Source: Drouetiella sp036703255
Lineage (GTDB): Bacteria > Cyanobacteriota > Cyanobacteriia > Elainellales > Elainellaceae
DNA length: 64,000 nucleotides
Assembly: GCA_036703255.1 (NCBI GenBank)
Contig: DATNPL010000230.1
Coordinates: 1-64,000 of the forward strand
Direction of reading: 5' to 3'
The position numbers and the translations under genes were made by a program. Of this stretch, positions 44,222-51,823 are shown piece after piece. The notes beneath the pieces were generated by a model that saw only the letters and a program-made list of their open reading frames with translations, made no database searches and had not been told where the DNA came from. Each line of letters starts with the position of its first letter. Within the stretch, counting starts at the first letter, position 1.

Positions 44222-44692
44222 CTACTCATCTAAAAGTGGATCTGAAGTAGGCATAGGTAGGGCAACCGTAGCCCCCTCGCTATCCACTCCGACACACCGG
44301 ACATGCACTGTAAGCTCACTGGGGCTATTCCCAGCGGCTAGATCTGCTGCCTTGTGATATTCCAGTAGCCTCAGGATCAGGCTGGACATCACCTCTATAG
44401 CCCTAACGTTAGCGGTAGTGGCAGCTAGGGCATCCAGCCGCTCTATGTTAGCTAGAAGCTTCATTAGCCCATATCCCAGAAGATCCTTGGGTGGCTCTGA
44501 GTGGACGATAGGCTCCATAGGGGCGATCGCTCGGAGCACACAACGGCTCTTGTGTCGCCTGAGGGTGGGTAGGGAGAACGCTGGGGCAAAGGTACGCTCT
44601 ACTTCGGTTAGGGGAATGCCAGCAATGATCATAGAGTTTATTTCTGTGATCTGAGGGTGATCACAGATAACGCAAGAGTGGGCTTTAGGCAT
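44222..44692 (-). CDS. Hypothetical zinc-finger/HTH protein
   Basis: The 156-residue protein starts with HSCVICDHPQITEINSMI, a CxxC zinc knuckle, followed by a helix-turn-helix-like TEVERTFAPAFSLPTLRRH-x3-C that could supply the remaining zinc ligands. Similar N-termini occur in phage-like small DNA-binding proteins, possibly terminase-small-subunit-like, but I cannot assign it. The C-terminus is helical and then acidic. It is the first leftward gene next to the 1.3-kb non-coding region containing hairpins and the candidate origin. Confidence 0.55.
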   Translation of the reverse strand: MPKAHSCVICDHPQITEINSMIIAGIPLTEVERTFAPAFSLPTLRRHKSRCVLRAIAPMEPIVHSEPPKDLLGYGLMKLLANIERLDALAATTANVRAIEVMSSLILRLLEYHKAADLAAGNSPSELTVHVRCVGVDSEGATVALPMPTSDPLLDE

Positions 44693-44790
44693 ATATGCTT
44701 ATATAGCTATTTAGAAGGGCTAGAGAGGTGGGGCTAACTCTGTCAGGTGCTATTTAGGTGACAGGTATCACCCCTAAGGTGTAGGGGCAT

Positions 44791-44879
44791 GGCAAGGGGT
44801 ACTTTAGGGCGCGATAACTTCTCTCAGAGGTATGGTAGGTAGCCCCCAGGAAGTTATCGCTTGTCAAAGTACCCTTGCC
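44791..44879. ncRNA. Long, nearly perfect stem-loop, candidate structured RNA or replication signal
   Basis: GGCAAGGGGTACTTT (44,791-44,805) pairs with AAAGTACCCTTGCC (44,866-44,879) with one bulged G. After a symmetric five-by-five internal loop, GCGATAACTTC (44,811-44,821) pairs exactly with GAAGTTATCGC (44,850-44,860), enclosing a 28-nt apical loop. About 25 base pairs in 89 nt are far beyond chance. There is no T-run, so it is not a simple terminator. It may be a copy-control RNA, an origin hairpin or a transfer/mobilisation site. Confidence 0.5.
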
Positions 44880-44921
44880 CGGAAGCCGTCTAGTTAGCCC
44901 TAGGGGTACCCAGCCCCGGAG

Positions 44922-45011
44922 AACTCCCAGAACTACGGTGGGAGGCTAGCCCCAGCGATCGTCAGGTTATCCAGAACTAAGCCTTAGAACTCCTAGAACT
45001 ACAGTGGGAGG
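44922..45011. repeat. Pair of short hairpin-forming direct repeats
   Basis: AACTCCCAGAACTACGGTGG at 44,922 and AACTCCTAGAACTACAGTGG at 44,988, each continued by GAGG, are direct repeats 66 bp apart. Each folds as CTCC(C/T)A...TGGGAG. A related TAGGAGTTCTAGA in the opposite sense lies at about 45,138. They may be protein-binding sites near the origin. Confidence 0.4.
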
Positions 45012-45464
45012 CCGGGTGTAGCCTTTTGGAGCTAAGAAATAGCCGATCTGATGCAAAACACGGGCTTTCACCGTGATCTGAGCTTTTAGGTAAAAATAGC
45101 CCCTCAGATCGCTAGGGTTAGCTAGGTGCCTTGGTTCTAGGAGTTCTAGAGAGTAGTTTCGGGGAAACAGGAGATCGCCAGAAGCCTTATCAGGTGTACG
45201 GTTCGTGAGTTAGGGCTAGGTAGGGTATCCCTGGAGCCGTCTAGCCGTACCTAATGGCTAGGTAGCTAGGGTTAGCCCTGTGCCTTGGTTCTAGGCAGTT
45301 TCAGGGCTAGTCAGGGTGCCACTAGGGCTGTAGGTAGGGTGTCGCTAGGGCTGGCTAGTCGGCTTCCGAGGCATTGGGGCGATGCTAGGCATTAGTGCTT
45401 ATCTAGGGGCTAGCTGGCTGTACCCTTATCACCACTAGGGACGGCTAGCTTGCTTCCGTAGCCT

Positions 45465-45655
45465 AACCCTTTACACCCTTTACACCAGGCTGTACACCTT
45501 GGTGTACAGCCTGAAACCCTTACCCTGATTGGGTTAGGGGGAACCCTTTACACCTATACACCAAAATAGCTGCAATGCTGGGGAGCTACAGAGATATAGG
45601 AACTCAGTACAATATCTAACTTTCTTTGATATAGGTGTAAAGGGTGTAAAGGGTG
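45465..45655. other. Candidate replication origin with inverted iterons
   Basis: AACCCTTTACACCCTTTACA plus CC (45,465-45,486) is matched by its reverse complement GGTGTAAAGGGTGTAAAGGG at 45,634. A further AACCCTTTACACC copy begins at 45,542. A perfect 13-bp-arm palindrome centred on TT spans 45,486-45,513 (GGCTGTACACC arm). The DNA between is AT-rich. Iterons plus AT-rich DNA upstream of the VapE-like gene fit a plasmid or satellite origin. Seen directly; the function is inferred. Confidence 0.55.
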
Positions 45656-45994
45656 CCCTCAAAGCCTTGTATATCAACAAAAAACCGTTCACACTAGTGG
45701 TGTATAGCTAGTGTATAGGGTGCCCTTTTGATGTAAAGGGTTTTGGGTAGATGTCTAGCCGTTCCCTAGCCGTCCCCTCAGGCTAGCTATGCCTACCTAA
45801 CTGCCCAGATGGCTTCCGTGATCATTGGAATATCCCCTAGCTAGCTACCAGGATCATAGAAATAGCTCTATATCGATCGCTGAAACAGTACCTAACCGCC
45901 CCAAGGTGTACGGTTAGCCGTACAAATACAGCCCAGGACAGCCTGAACACAGCTTAGAGGTGTCAGACAACTTCCTTACAGGAGACACCCTCTA

Positions 45995-46225
45995 ATGGCT
46001 AACACCCCTACCGTCACCCTTCGGCTTGACAGCAATAACTCTGAGTTCATCCGAGCGATCGCTACCGAGCGCTTCAGTGGCAATACATCATCCGCTATCC
46101 GCTACTGCATCCAACTAGCCCAGCGTAATGAGGAGACAGCTAAGGCACATCAGGCAGATGCAGAAGCCCTAGCCGCTGGCTATGCCCGTCTGGATGCCCT
46201 ACTAGATGCCCTAGCCAGCCGATAG
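45995..46225 (+). CDS. Ribbon-helix-helix protein upstream of the replication gene
   Basis: A 76-residue protein with strand TVTLRLDSNNSEFIRAIA and the helix pair RFSGNTSSAIRYCIQLA-x-RNEE, followed by an Ala-rich helix. It is a probable CopG-like copy-number repressor binding the adjacent iterons. AGGAG (45,980-45,984) lies about ten bases upstream of the ATG. It ends exactly where the duplicated leader motif in front of the VapE-like gene begins. Confidence 0.65.
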   Translation: MANTPTVTLRLDSNNSEFIRAIATERFSGNTSSAIRYCIQLAQRNEETAKAHQADAEALAAGYARLDALLDALASR

Positions 46226-46278
46226 ACAGCAAAATGCCTGAGGTGGCTACCCCAGGCACTCAGAAGACATCAACTAAC
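46225..46278 (+). repeat. Duplicated 5' leader motif, copy 1
   Basis: GACAGCAAAATGCCTGAGG, through CAGGCACTCAG, to GACATCAACTAAC recurs at 47,741-47,798 before the nuclease gene. Each copy can fold on CCTGAGG/CAGG arms. Copy 2 has ATA where copy 1 has the ATG at 46,234, which argues that this is an untranslated regulatory leader. Confidence 0.6.
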
Positions 46279-46299
46279 CTAACCCGCTATATAACTACA

Positions 46300-47664
46300 A
46301 TGTACAACCTAACGCTCACAGCTAAAGCTGGCTTAACCTTTGTCAAGGATATCACCCCTGCAAACCGTTATCAGGCAGGGCTTCTGAAGGATGAAGTAGA
46401 GGCTATGGAGGCTGCCAATAGCCCCATCCAGGCTGCCAGAGAGGAGGCACAGAAGCACCTAGCGATCGCACCGGATAAGGGCTATGCATTTTGGGAGATC
46501 TTCAAAGCTGTCTACCTCAAAAACCTAGCCCTTAATGAGTGGGACGGGCACCTGTATTTCTACAACTGGACAGATACCCCTGGCTATACCGAGCTATCCA
46601 AGCTACTCAATGATCTAGAGAACGCCTTAGGCACCATGTCTAGGCTTCCCTTTGATGTACTTAAGCGTAAGGTTTGGGATAACATTAATACCTTTAACCC
46701 TGTACTGGAATATCTCCGGAAGCTTCCCGAACCTACCCAAGCCAGCACAGAGGCATTCCATAGCCTAGCTAAGACGTTGCTAGGTACCGATGACACGCTA
46801 GCCCAAACACAGCTATCTAAATGGCTTATTGGGGCTGTAGCTAGAGCTGTAGAGCCAGGGTGCCAGATGGATAATGCCCTTGTCATCAGAGGGAAACAGG
46901 GCGTAGGCAAAACCCAGATGCTACGTACCCTCTTTGGGGAACACTTCCGAACCCTTCACAGCCATCAGAACAATACCGAGAATGCCCGGATAATGCAGCA
47001 AGCCTGGGGCTGTGAGCTAGGGGAAATAGAGGCCACATTCAAAGCCCAGGATATCTCAGCGCTAAAGGCATTCCTCACCGAAACCCACGATAGCTTCCGA
47101 GACATGCACAAGGATCTAGGTAAAGCCCGTCCTCGCCACACAGTGTTTTCAGGAAACACTAACAAGACATCGTTCCTCAATGATGAGACAGGATCTAGAC
47201 GGTTCTGGGTTATCGACACAGGCGATCATGAGTTCCCCCTAGAGTGGCTAGCGGCTAACCGTGATGCCATTTGGGCAGTTGCCTACCACCTCTATCAGAG
47301 TGGACAAAAATGGTGGCTCACTTCTGAAGAGACAGAGCTATCGGCGATCGCTAACAAAGCTTTCCAGACACCTAGTATTTACGACGAGATCTTAGACAAA
47401 GCCCTAGAGGAGTTAGAGGCTAATATCCCTGAAGGCGCTACCCTAGCCCTTCAAGCCTCAGACGTGATGCTACACATGCTGGGCATCCAGCCATCGCAGC
47501 AACAAGGCCAGAGTAGAGCGGTAGCAACTGCACTAGGCAACCTAGGCTATACACAGAAAATGTTCAATAACAAGGTGATGAGAGGCCGCTGGTACGTGAA
47601 AGAGGGTTCCTCAGAGTGTATCCCTGTAGCTAACGGAAGAGTGTCCAAGCTTTCTCCCCGGTAA
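46300..47664 (+). CDS. VapE-like (virulence-associated E) replication ATPase
   Basis: A P-loop replication protein of phage satellites and plasmids, probably an SF3-like helicase partner of a primase. It shows Walker A IRGKQGVGKTQML, a Walker-B-like LGEIEATFKAQD, the motif LTETHDSFRDMH, and the arginine-finger region SGNTNKTSFLNDETGSRRFW. I prefer ATG at 46,300 (MYNLTLTAKAG, about 454 residues) because the next ATG upstream, at 46,234 (476 residues), falls inside a leader motif whose second copy lacks that codon. No primase domain is visible. It sits directly after the candidate origin and a ribbon-helix-helix gene, so it probably drives replication of the excised element. Confidence 0.8.
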   Translation: MYNLTLTAKAGLTFVKDITPANRYQAGLLKDEVEAMEAANSPIQAAREEAQKHLAIAPDKGYAFWEIFKAVYLKNLALNEWDGHLYFYNWTDTPGYTELSKLLNDLENALGTMSRLPFDVLKRKVWDNINTFNPVLEYLRKLPEPTQASTEAFHSLAKTLLGTDDTLAQTQLSKWLIGAVARAVEPGCQMDNALVIRGKQGVGKTQMLRTLFGEHFRTLHSHQNNTENARIMQQAWGCELGEIEATFKAQDISALKAFLTETHDSFRDMHKDLGKARPRHTVFSGNTNKTSFLNDETGSRRFWVIDTGDHEFPLEWLAANRDAIWAVAYHLYQSGQKWWLTSEETELSAIANKAFQTPSIYDEILDKALEELEANIPEGATLALQASDVMLHMLGIQPSQQQGQSRAVATALGNLGYTQKMFNNKVMRGRWYVKEGSSECIPVANGRVSKLSPR

Positions 47665-47688
47665 GCCTAAACCCAAAGAACAAAGTGG

Positions 47689-47728
47689 AACCCCTGGTAG
47701 AGCCTTAGAGATCATCCAGGGGTTTCTT
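47689..47728 (+). terminator. Hairpin terminator after the VapE-like gene
   Basis: AACCCCTGG (47,689-47,697) pairs with CCAGGGGTT (47,716-47,724), followed by TCTT. The stem is nine base pairs with an 18-nt loop, a moderate rho-independent terminator 25 bp after the stop codon. Confidence 0.6.
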
Positions 47729-47740
47729 ATTGCATCCCCA

Positions 47741-47798
47741 GACAGCAAAATACCTGAGGCAGTTACCAGCCACCTCAGGCACTCAGAAGACATCAACT
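47741..47798 (+). repeat. Duplicated 5' leader motif, copy 2
   Basis: This is the second copy of the 46,225 motif, with an improved hairpin (CCTGAGG with CCTCAGG, and inner GTTACCAGCCAC). It lies 15 bp upstream of the nuclease ATG at 47,813. Shared leaders suggest that the two genes are controlled together at RNA level or by the same protein. Confidence 0.6.
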
Positions 47799-47812
47799 AA
47801 CTATCTCTCTCT

Positions 47813-48406
47813 ATGTCTATTTTAGCTTCTCTTGGCTGTCCTAGCAAGCCGCTAGCACCATCCGATCGCTATGCCTATAACCTTGCATATGGGGAGCAGT
47901 GGGAAGAAACTGTAGCATCCTACTTGCGTTCCCAAGGCGTTCCCGCTAGCCGTCTATGCCAACGGTTCAAAACAGCCTGGGCACTTAAATACATGAGGAA
48001 GCACCCTAAAGCCTGGGCTATCCCTAACCGTCCTAAGCCGTATCCTAAGGGCAACCCTAAGCCAGAGGACATGCTTAGGGGCTACCAAGTAGATCTCAGG
48101 ATAAAGCTAAGCCACACTAGGCAGATCCTAGCTGAGGTTAAGGCACTGGATAGCTCATCCTTTGATAGCCCTTCTGGCATCCTGATAGGTTGTGTAGAGA
48201 AATACGACACTAAGCACTTACCTGTTCACCTGGTTATCGCAGTTAACACAGGTACCGAGCAAGCTTACGCGATCGCATACAAGCCCTCTGAGTGGCTAAG
48301 GTGGCATAACCAGGCTACAGGCGAAACATCCTACCGAGTTCCTAAGCACCTGATGACACCCTTAGACACCTGGGTAGCTGCCTTCAAAGATGGATATCTA
48401 GAGTAG
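47813..48406 (+). CDS. PD-(D/E)XK nuclease-like protein
   Basis: A 197-residue protein with a plausible PD-(D/E)XK core: an early Glu in AYGEQWEETVASYL (about residue 29), Asp in YQVDLRIKL (about 94) and the ILAEVKALD strand (Glu-x-Lys about 108). It ends in a compact C-terminus (LDTWVAAFKDGYLE). The set resembles restriction endonucleases or Holliday-junction-type nucleases of mobile elements. It could process replication intermediates or attack competing DNA. It follows the VapE-like gene and shares its leader motif. Family not certain. Confidence 0.6.
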   Translation: MSILASLGCPSKPLAPSDRYAYNLAYGEQWEETVASYLRSQGVPASRLCQRFKTAWALKYMRKHPKAWAIPNRPKPYPKGNPKPEDMLRGYQVDLRIKLSHTRQILAEVKALDSSSFDSPSGILIGCVEKYDTKHLPVHLVIAVNTGTEQAYAIAYKPSEWLRWHNQATGETSYRVPKHLMTPLDTWVAAFKDGYLE

Positions 48407-48419
48407 CCCTCTCAGAATG

Positions 48420-48499
48420 CCCCTAGAAGCTATGGAAAGCCCTTGAGTGCCCTATCGTCCCAGAAGGCACCCAAGGCGGCTCTATAGGGCTTCTAGGGG
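48420..48499. ncRNA. Second long stem-loop of the integrative element
   Basis: CCCCTAGAAGC (48,420-48,430) pairs exactly with GCTTCTAGGGG (48,489-48,499). An inner helix, CCTTGAGTGCC (48,441-48,451) with GGCACCCAAGG (48,466-48,476), has one mismatch. The intervening segments (CTATGGAAAGC and GGCTCTATAGG) can also largely pair. The result is an 80-nt, almost continuous hairpin, 14 bp after the nuclease gene and without a T-run. It is a candidate small RNA, an RNA 3' stabiliser or a replication hairpin. Confidence 0.45.
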
Positions 48500-48668
48500 C
48501 TTCCGGGGAGACGCTACGGTATTTAGGTAGCCTGGGTAACTTTGGGCACTCCCTAGTATACTTGCAAGTATGGAGGCTTGACACCTGAAAGCCTTGTGGG
48601 ATAAGGCTTAGAGGCACATAGAGAAGCACCTAAACCTAAGTGCTTCCCACTACCCCTGAAGGTTCATT

Positions 48669-48878
48669 ATGCTTCCCCCAAATGCTTACTACGTTCCCGT
48701 TTTCATTGGCACCTACTACCTAGTGAAGCGCTCTATCGGCACCGATCTTTTTGATGGCACCCTAAACCAGATAGATGCATGGTGCCGTGTGAATGATCCT
48801 CACATTCACATAACTGCTCACCCTTCGGAGGCAGATATGAACCGAGAGTGCTATGTCTGGGTTCCTTACTTTGCCTAG
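48669..48878 (+). CDS. Hypothetical 69-residue protein
   Basis: A short protein (YYVPVFIGTYYLVKRSIGTD..., PSEADMNRECYVWVPYF) of unknown family, without membrane segments or signal peptide. It is the last frame before the right att repeat. Its codon usage resembles the rest of the element. ATG follows GAAGGTTC only; no strong ribosome site. Confidence 0.45.
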   Translation: MLPPNAYYVPVFIGTYYLVKRSIGTDLFDGTLNQIDAWCRVNDPHIHITAHPSEADMNRECYVWVPYFA

Positions 48879-49025
48879 AGGCAAAACGGTAGTAAGGATA
48901 CACTCAGGATATCGGATATCAGGATAACCGCTGCCCTAACTGCTAAGCTTAGGACGTCTTTGGGAACGGCTAGATAATGACGAGGGGTAAAAAGCTTTAG
49001 GGCTAACAAGGGTTTCACAGGCGTA

Positions 49026-49081
49026 GAACCGCTGACCTTCTCAATGCCATTGAGACGCACTACCAACTGTGCTATAGCCCC
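49026..49081 (-). pseudogene. Truncated tRNA-Ala (5' 56 nt) at the right junction
   Basis: This is the 5' 56 nt of tRNA-Ala(GGC), including acceptor 5' strand, D arm, anticodon arm and variable region, but lacking most of the T arm and the acceptor 3' strand. Its D stem GCAC/GTGC is fully paired, unlike the complete copy at 41,094. It probably represents the original chromosomal 5' half, cut off from its 3' end by integration. Confidence 0.85.
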
Positions 49082-49084
49082 CAG
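49026..49084. repeat. Right attachment repeat of the integrative element
   Basis: This is the direct-repeat partner of 41,111-41,169, 58 of 59 bases identical. It defines the right boundary of the element; chromosomal genes follow. Confidence 0.85.
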
Positions 49085-49459
49085 ATCGATCCAGAATAAA
49101 ACTCCGAATTTTTGAGGTTCGAACCTTAGCCTGTATCTCCGAAGATTCTATCTCATATTTACCCTAGATAACAGCTTGAAATTGTAAATTGAGTGAACGA
49201 GAAGAAACGCGATCGCACAACGGCTTTTGTACTAAACTTTGTACTATAAAAAAGCATTGCTGATATCCTGTGACGATCGCCGCTATTCACGGCTTCCAAA
49301 CCCATCTTCAACCCCAGTTATAAATAGACTATTACGTTAAATTAAGGCATGACTTTCTAGAAAGTCTCAGGTTCGATCGCCCTCTACGGGTTCTAATTAC
49401 CAGAGTTCCGGCTAAACTTTTCAACCATAGGCAAGAATAAGCTGAAGCAGCAGGTCATT
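49085..49459. promoter_or_regulatory. Chromosomal intergenic region with GACTTTCTAGAAAGTC palindrome
   Basis: This interval would hold the original promoter of the leftward tRNA-Ala and the promoter of the rightward ABC ATPase gene. A perfect 16-bp palindrome, GACTTTCTAGAAAGTC (49,351-49,366), lies about 95 bp upstream of the ATPase start and could be an operator. No gene is visible. Confidence 0.4.
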
Positions 49460-50782
49460 GTGGCGCAGGTCGTAATCGAGAACATCTACAAAAGCTTTCC
49501 GCGTCGGCAGGAAGGTAAGGCAAATCGTCTGAACCCAACCTCTGAGGAAAATCTCAAAGAGTCGGGCAGCGAGCCAAGCTCAGCCGTTAGCGTCTTGCGC
49601 CGGATTAACCTTGCCATTCATGACGGTGAGTTCATGGTGTTGGTGGGGCCGTCGGGCTGTGGTAAAAGCACGTTGCTGCGGCTGATCGCCGGATTGGAAA
49701 GCATCACAGGCGGCAATATTTGGGTGGGCGATTGCCTGATCAATGACCTGCCCCCCAAACAACGCGACATTGCGATGGTATTTCAAAGCTATGCCCTCTA
49801 TCCGCACATGACGGTCTATGACAATCTGGCCTTTGGGCTACGGCGATCGTCAGGTGAATGGAGAGCGGCAGCGCAGGAAGCCGCAGGAGCTGGAACCTAC
49901 TCTAAAACGGCAACCCAGCGGCCGCTTTGGGCAGAACGTGCGCTCGTGGGGCTAACGCGATCGCTGCCCAGAGGCTTGCAGTATTGGTCAGCCGAAGAAA
50001 GAGCGATCGCGCAACGGGTGGCTACTGTGGCTCAAATGCTGCAAATTGATGCCTTACTCGATCGTTACCCCAAACAACTTTCTGGCGGGCAAAAGCAGCG
50101 GGTGGCGCTGGGACGGGCTATGGCGCGCGATCCACAAGTGTTTTTGATGGATGAACCGTTGTCTAATCTGGATGCCAAGTTGCGCAACGAAACCCGCACG
50201 CAAATTGTCAACCTTCAGCGCAAGTTAGGCACAACGACGGTCTATGTCACCCATGACCAAACTGAAGCGATGACGATGGGCGATCGCATTGCCGTGATGA
50301 ACGCCGGACAAATTCAGCAGATTGCCTCACCCCTAGAGCTATATAACCGTCCTGCCAATCGCTTTGTGGCAGAGTTCATTGGGTCACCGCCGATGAACTT
50401 TATTCCCGTGCAGGTTAAAGCGCCGCTGTTGATCCAGCATCCCCAGTTTCGGATGACGCTACCTGAAAGCTGGGAGGCCGCCTTGAAGCCCTATGATGGG
50501 CGATCGCTGATCTTGGGGATTCGTCCAGAGCATCTTAGCGTTAGCCTTCCGGCTCCCAAAAATCTGCCCGTTCAGGTCAATCACATTGAGGCGCTAGGGA
50601 GCGAGACTTTTCTCACCGTCAGGCTGACGGAAAGCGCCCATTCGGAGGGCGAACCTGACAGCATTTTGCAGGCGCGAATTGAACCCGATCGCGCCGTAAC
50701 TTTAGGAGAATCGCTGTGGCTATCTGTAGCGATCGACAAGATTCACCTGTTTGATCCCAAAACTACGGTCAGAATTGCGTAA
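49460..50782 (+). CDS. Sugar/polyol-type ABC transporter ATP-binding protein (MalK/UgpC-like)
   Basis: A 440-residue CUT1-family ATPase energising uptake of a sugar, glycerol-phosphate or compatible solute. Motifs are Walker A GPSGCGKST, Q-loop VFQSYALYPHM, signature LSGGQKQR, Walker B VFLMDEPLSNLDAK and switch His VTHDQTEA, plus a C-terminal regulatory OB domain (GIRPEHLSV). It is longer than the usual 360-370 residues because of an insertion after KSFPRRQ (about 15-42) and a roughly 50-residue insertion between the Q-loop and the signature (about 130-182). Translation starts at GTG. No permease or binding-protein gene is adjacent, so it may serve transporters encoded elsewhere, as is common in cyanobacteria. 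Confidence 0.9.
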   Translation: MAQVVIENIYKSFPRRQEGKANRLNPTSEENLKESGSEPSSAVSVLRRINLAIHDGEFMVLVGPSGCGKSTLLRLIAGLESITGGNIWVGDCLINDLPPKQRDIAMVFQSYALYPHMTVYDNLAFGLRRSSGEWRAAAQEAAGAGTYSKTATQRPLWAERALVGLTRSLPRGLQYWSAEERAIAQRVATVAQMLQIDALLDRYPKQLSGGQKQRVALGRAMARDPQVFLMDEPLSNLDAKLRNETRTQIVNLQRKLGTTTVYVTHDQTEAMTMGDRIAVMNAGQIQQIASPLELYNRPANRFVAEFIGSPPMNFIPVQVKAPLLIQHPQFRMTLPESWEAALKPYDGRSLILGIRPEHLSVSLPAPKNLPVQVNHIEALGSETFLTVRLTESAHSEGEPDSILQARIEPDRAVTLGESLWLSVAIDKIHLFDPKTTVRIA

Positions 50783-50933
50783 AATTGTCTTAAAAGTATC
50801 CTACGGGCACAAGATATAGTAGGTCATTCTTGTGGCATGTTGCTAATATTAGTACTAGGTTTGCCATTCCGGGCAAGCGCGTTGGGAGTCGGAATTTTCT
50901 GTAGCCCAGCCGTGGTGTAGAGGTGGAGAAATA

Positions 50934-51626
50934 ATGGCTGATACTGCGGCATTTTTAGCGGGATGTGCTGTCACGGGCGTTGCAGCGCTCTTTTTATTGC
51001 GAAACGACCTGGCCATTAGCCAGCCCAGGGTGTTGCAGTCATCTCCTATAGAGCCTGTAGTCATGCCTTCACCATCAGGGATCTTTCAAGACCCAGGACA
51101 GGGGTGGAAGTTACAAACCCAGGTTGAGCAGCAGCAAGGCATCGCCCGCGATCTGACCGATCAGTTTCGGAAGCAGCAGAGCGACACTCAAGATATCAAG
51201 AGTCAGCTAGAAAAGCAACAAACTCAATCCGAAGATTTGCGCGTTCAGCTCGAAAGGCAGCAGCGCCACACCGAGCAGCTGCTTACTCAACTGCAAGAAC
51301 AGCAGCGCTTGATTGACACTATGGCGGCTCAAAAGCAAAGTGATCCAACAGCTTTGCTGCGCAACGACCCGTCTTCAGGGCAAGTTCAGAGTACTATTCT
51401 CTGGATTGGCGGCGGCATCTTGCTCGTGGTTTTGGTCAGCGGTGGCCTGGTTCTGATTGGGGTGATTGTGCTCGTGATGATGTCGTCTCGTCGGCGTCAA
51501 ACCCGGACGGTGCATGTGGTACATCCTGTGCCGACTCCCTACAACTTTGCCGAGCAGCCCCAGCTTTTGCCTCCGGCTCGAACTCGGATTAAGCCACCCC
51601 GGCAGGTAGATTATTACGATGAGTAA
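50934..51626 (+). CDS. Membrane protein with central coiled coil
   Basis: A 230-residue protein: an N-terminal hydrophobic segment (residues 5-22, FLAGCAVTGVAALFLL), a long Gln-rich coiled coil (about 60-140, repeated LEKQQ/LERQQ heptads), a second membrane helix (about 154-186, ILLVVLVSGGLVLIGVIVLV) and a short Pro-rich cytoplasmic or periplasmic tail. Family unknown; it appears specific to cyanobacteria. ATG follows GAGGTGGAGAAATA. Function not assignable. Confidence 0.65.
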   Translation: MADTAAFLAGCAVTGVAALFLLRNDLAISQPRVLQSSPIEPVVMPSPSGIFQDPGQGWKLQTQVEQQQGIARDLTDQFRKQQSDTQDIKSQLEKQQTQSEDLRVQLERQQRHTEQLLTQLQEQQRLIDTMAAQKQSDPTALLRNDPSSGQVQSTILWIGGGILLVVLVSGGLVLIGVIVLVMMSSRRRQTRTVHVVHPVPTPYNFAEQPQLLPPARTRIKPPRQVDYYDE

Positions 51627-51823
51627 AGCTTTAAGTAGTATTAAGCAACGGTATACTAATTAGGGCGCATCTGTATTACTAGGGCAAATTTGTCTTAGAG
51701 TTTATCTGCTTTAGGTCAGATATGACTCAACGTTATTGCGATTTTGGCGCTCTCAGTCCGGTTCGCCATTCGCATCGCTTCTGTGTGCCTTTATTTTCTT
51801 GTAATCAGAGAGTTTCCTAATAC

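Larger units (their letters stand above)
44693..45994. other. 1.3-kb gene-free control region of the integrative element
   Basis: No coding frame is supported here. The region holds the long stem-loop at 44,791-44,879, the hairpin repeats at 44,922-45,011, two GTGCCTTGGTTCTAGG copies (about 45,129 and 45,281), and the TTTACACC iteron cluster at 45,465-45,655. It separates leftward regulators from the rightward replication genes and is the likely control and replication centre. Confidence 0.6.
41111..49084. mobile_element. tRNA-Ala integrative element (about 7.9 kb)
   Basis: The element is bounded by a 59-bp direct repeat of the tRNA-Ala gene, with a tyrosine integrase gene next to the left junction. 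It encodes small DNA-binding proteins, a VapE-like replication ATPase behind an iteron-rich candidate origin, a nuclease and several small unknown proteins. It has no capsid, tail or conjugation genes, so it resembles a phage satellite or an integrated small plasmid. The sequence is unusually rich in CTAG and in CTA leucine codons compared with both flanks, indicating foreign origin. Confidence 0.8.

Noticed and set aside
49026..49081. Second functional tRNA-Ala
   Set aside because: The T arm and acceptor 3' strand are missing; it is the att-site fragment.
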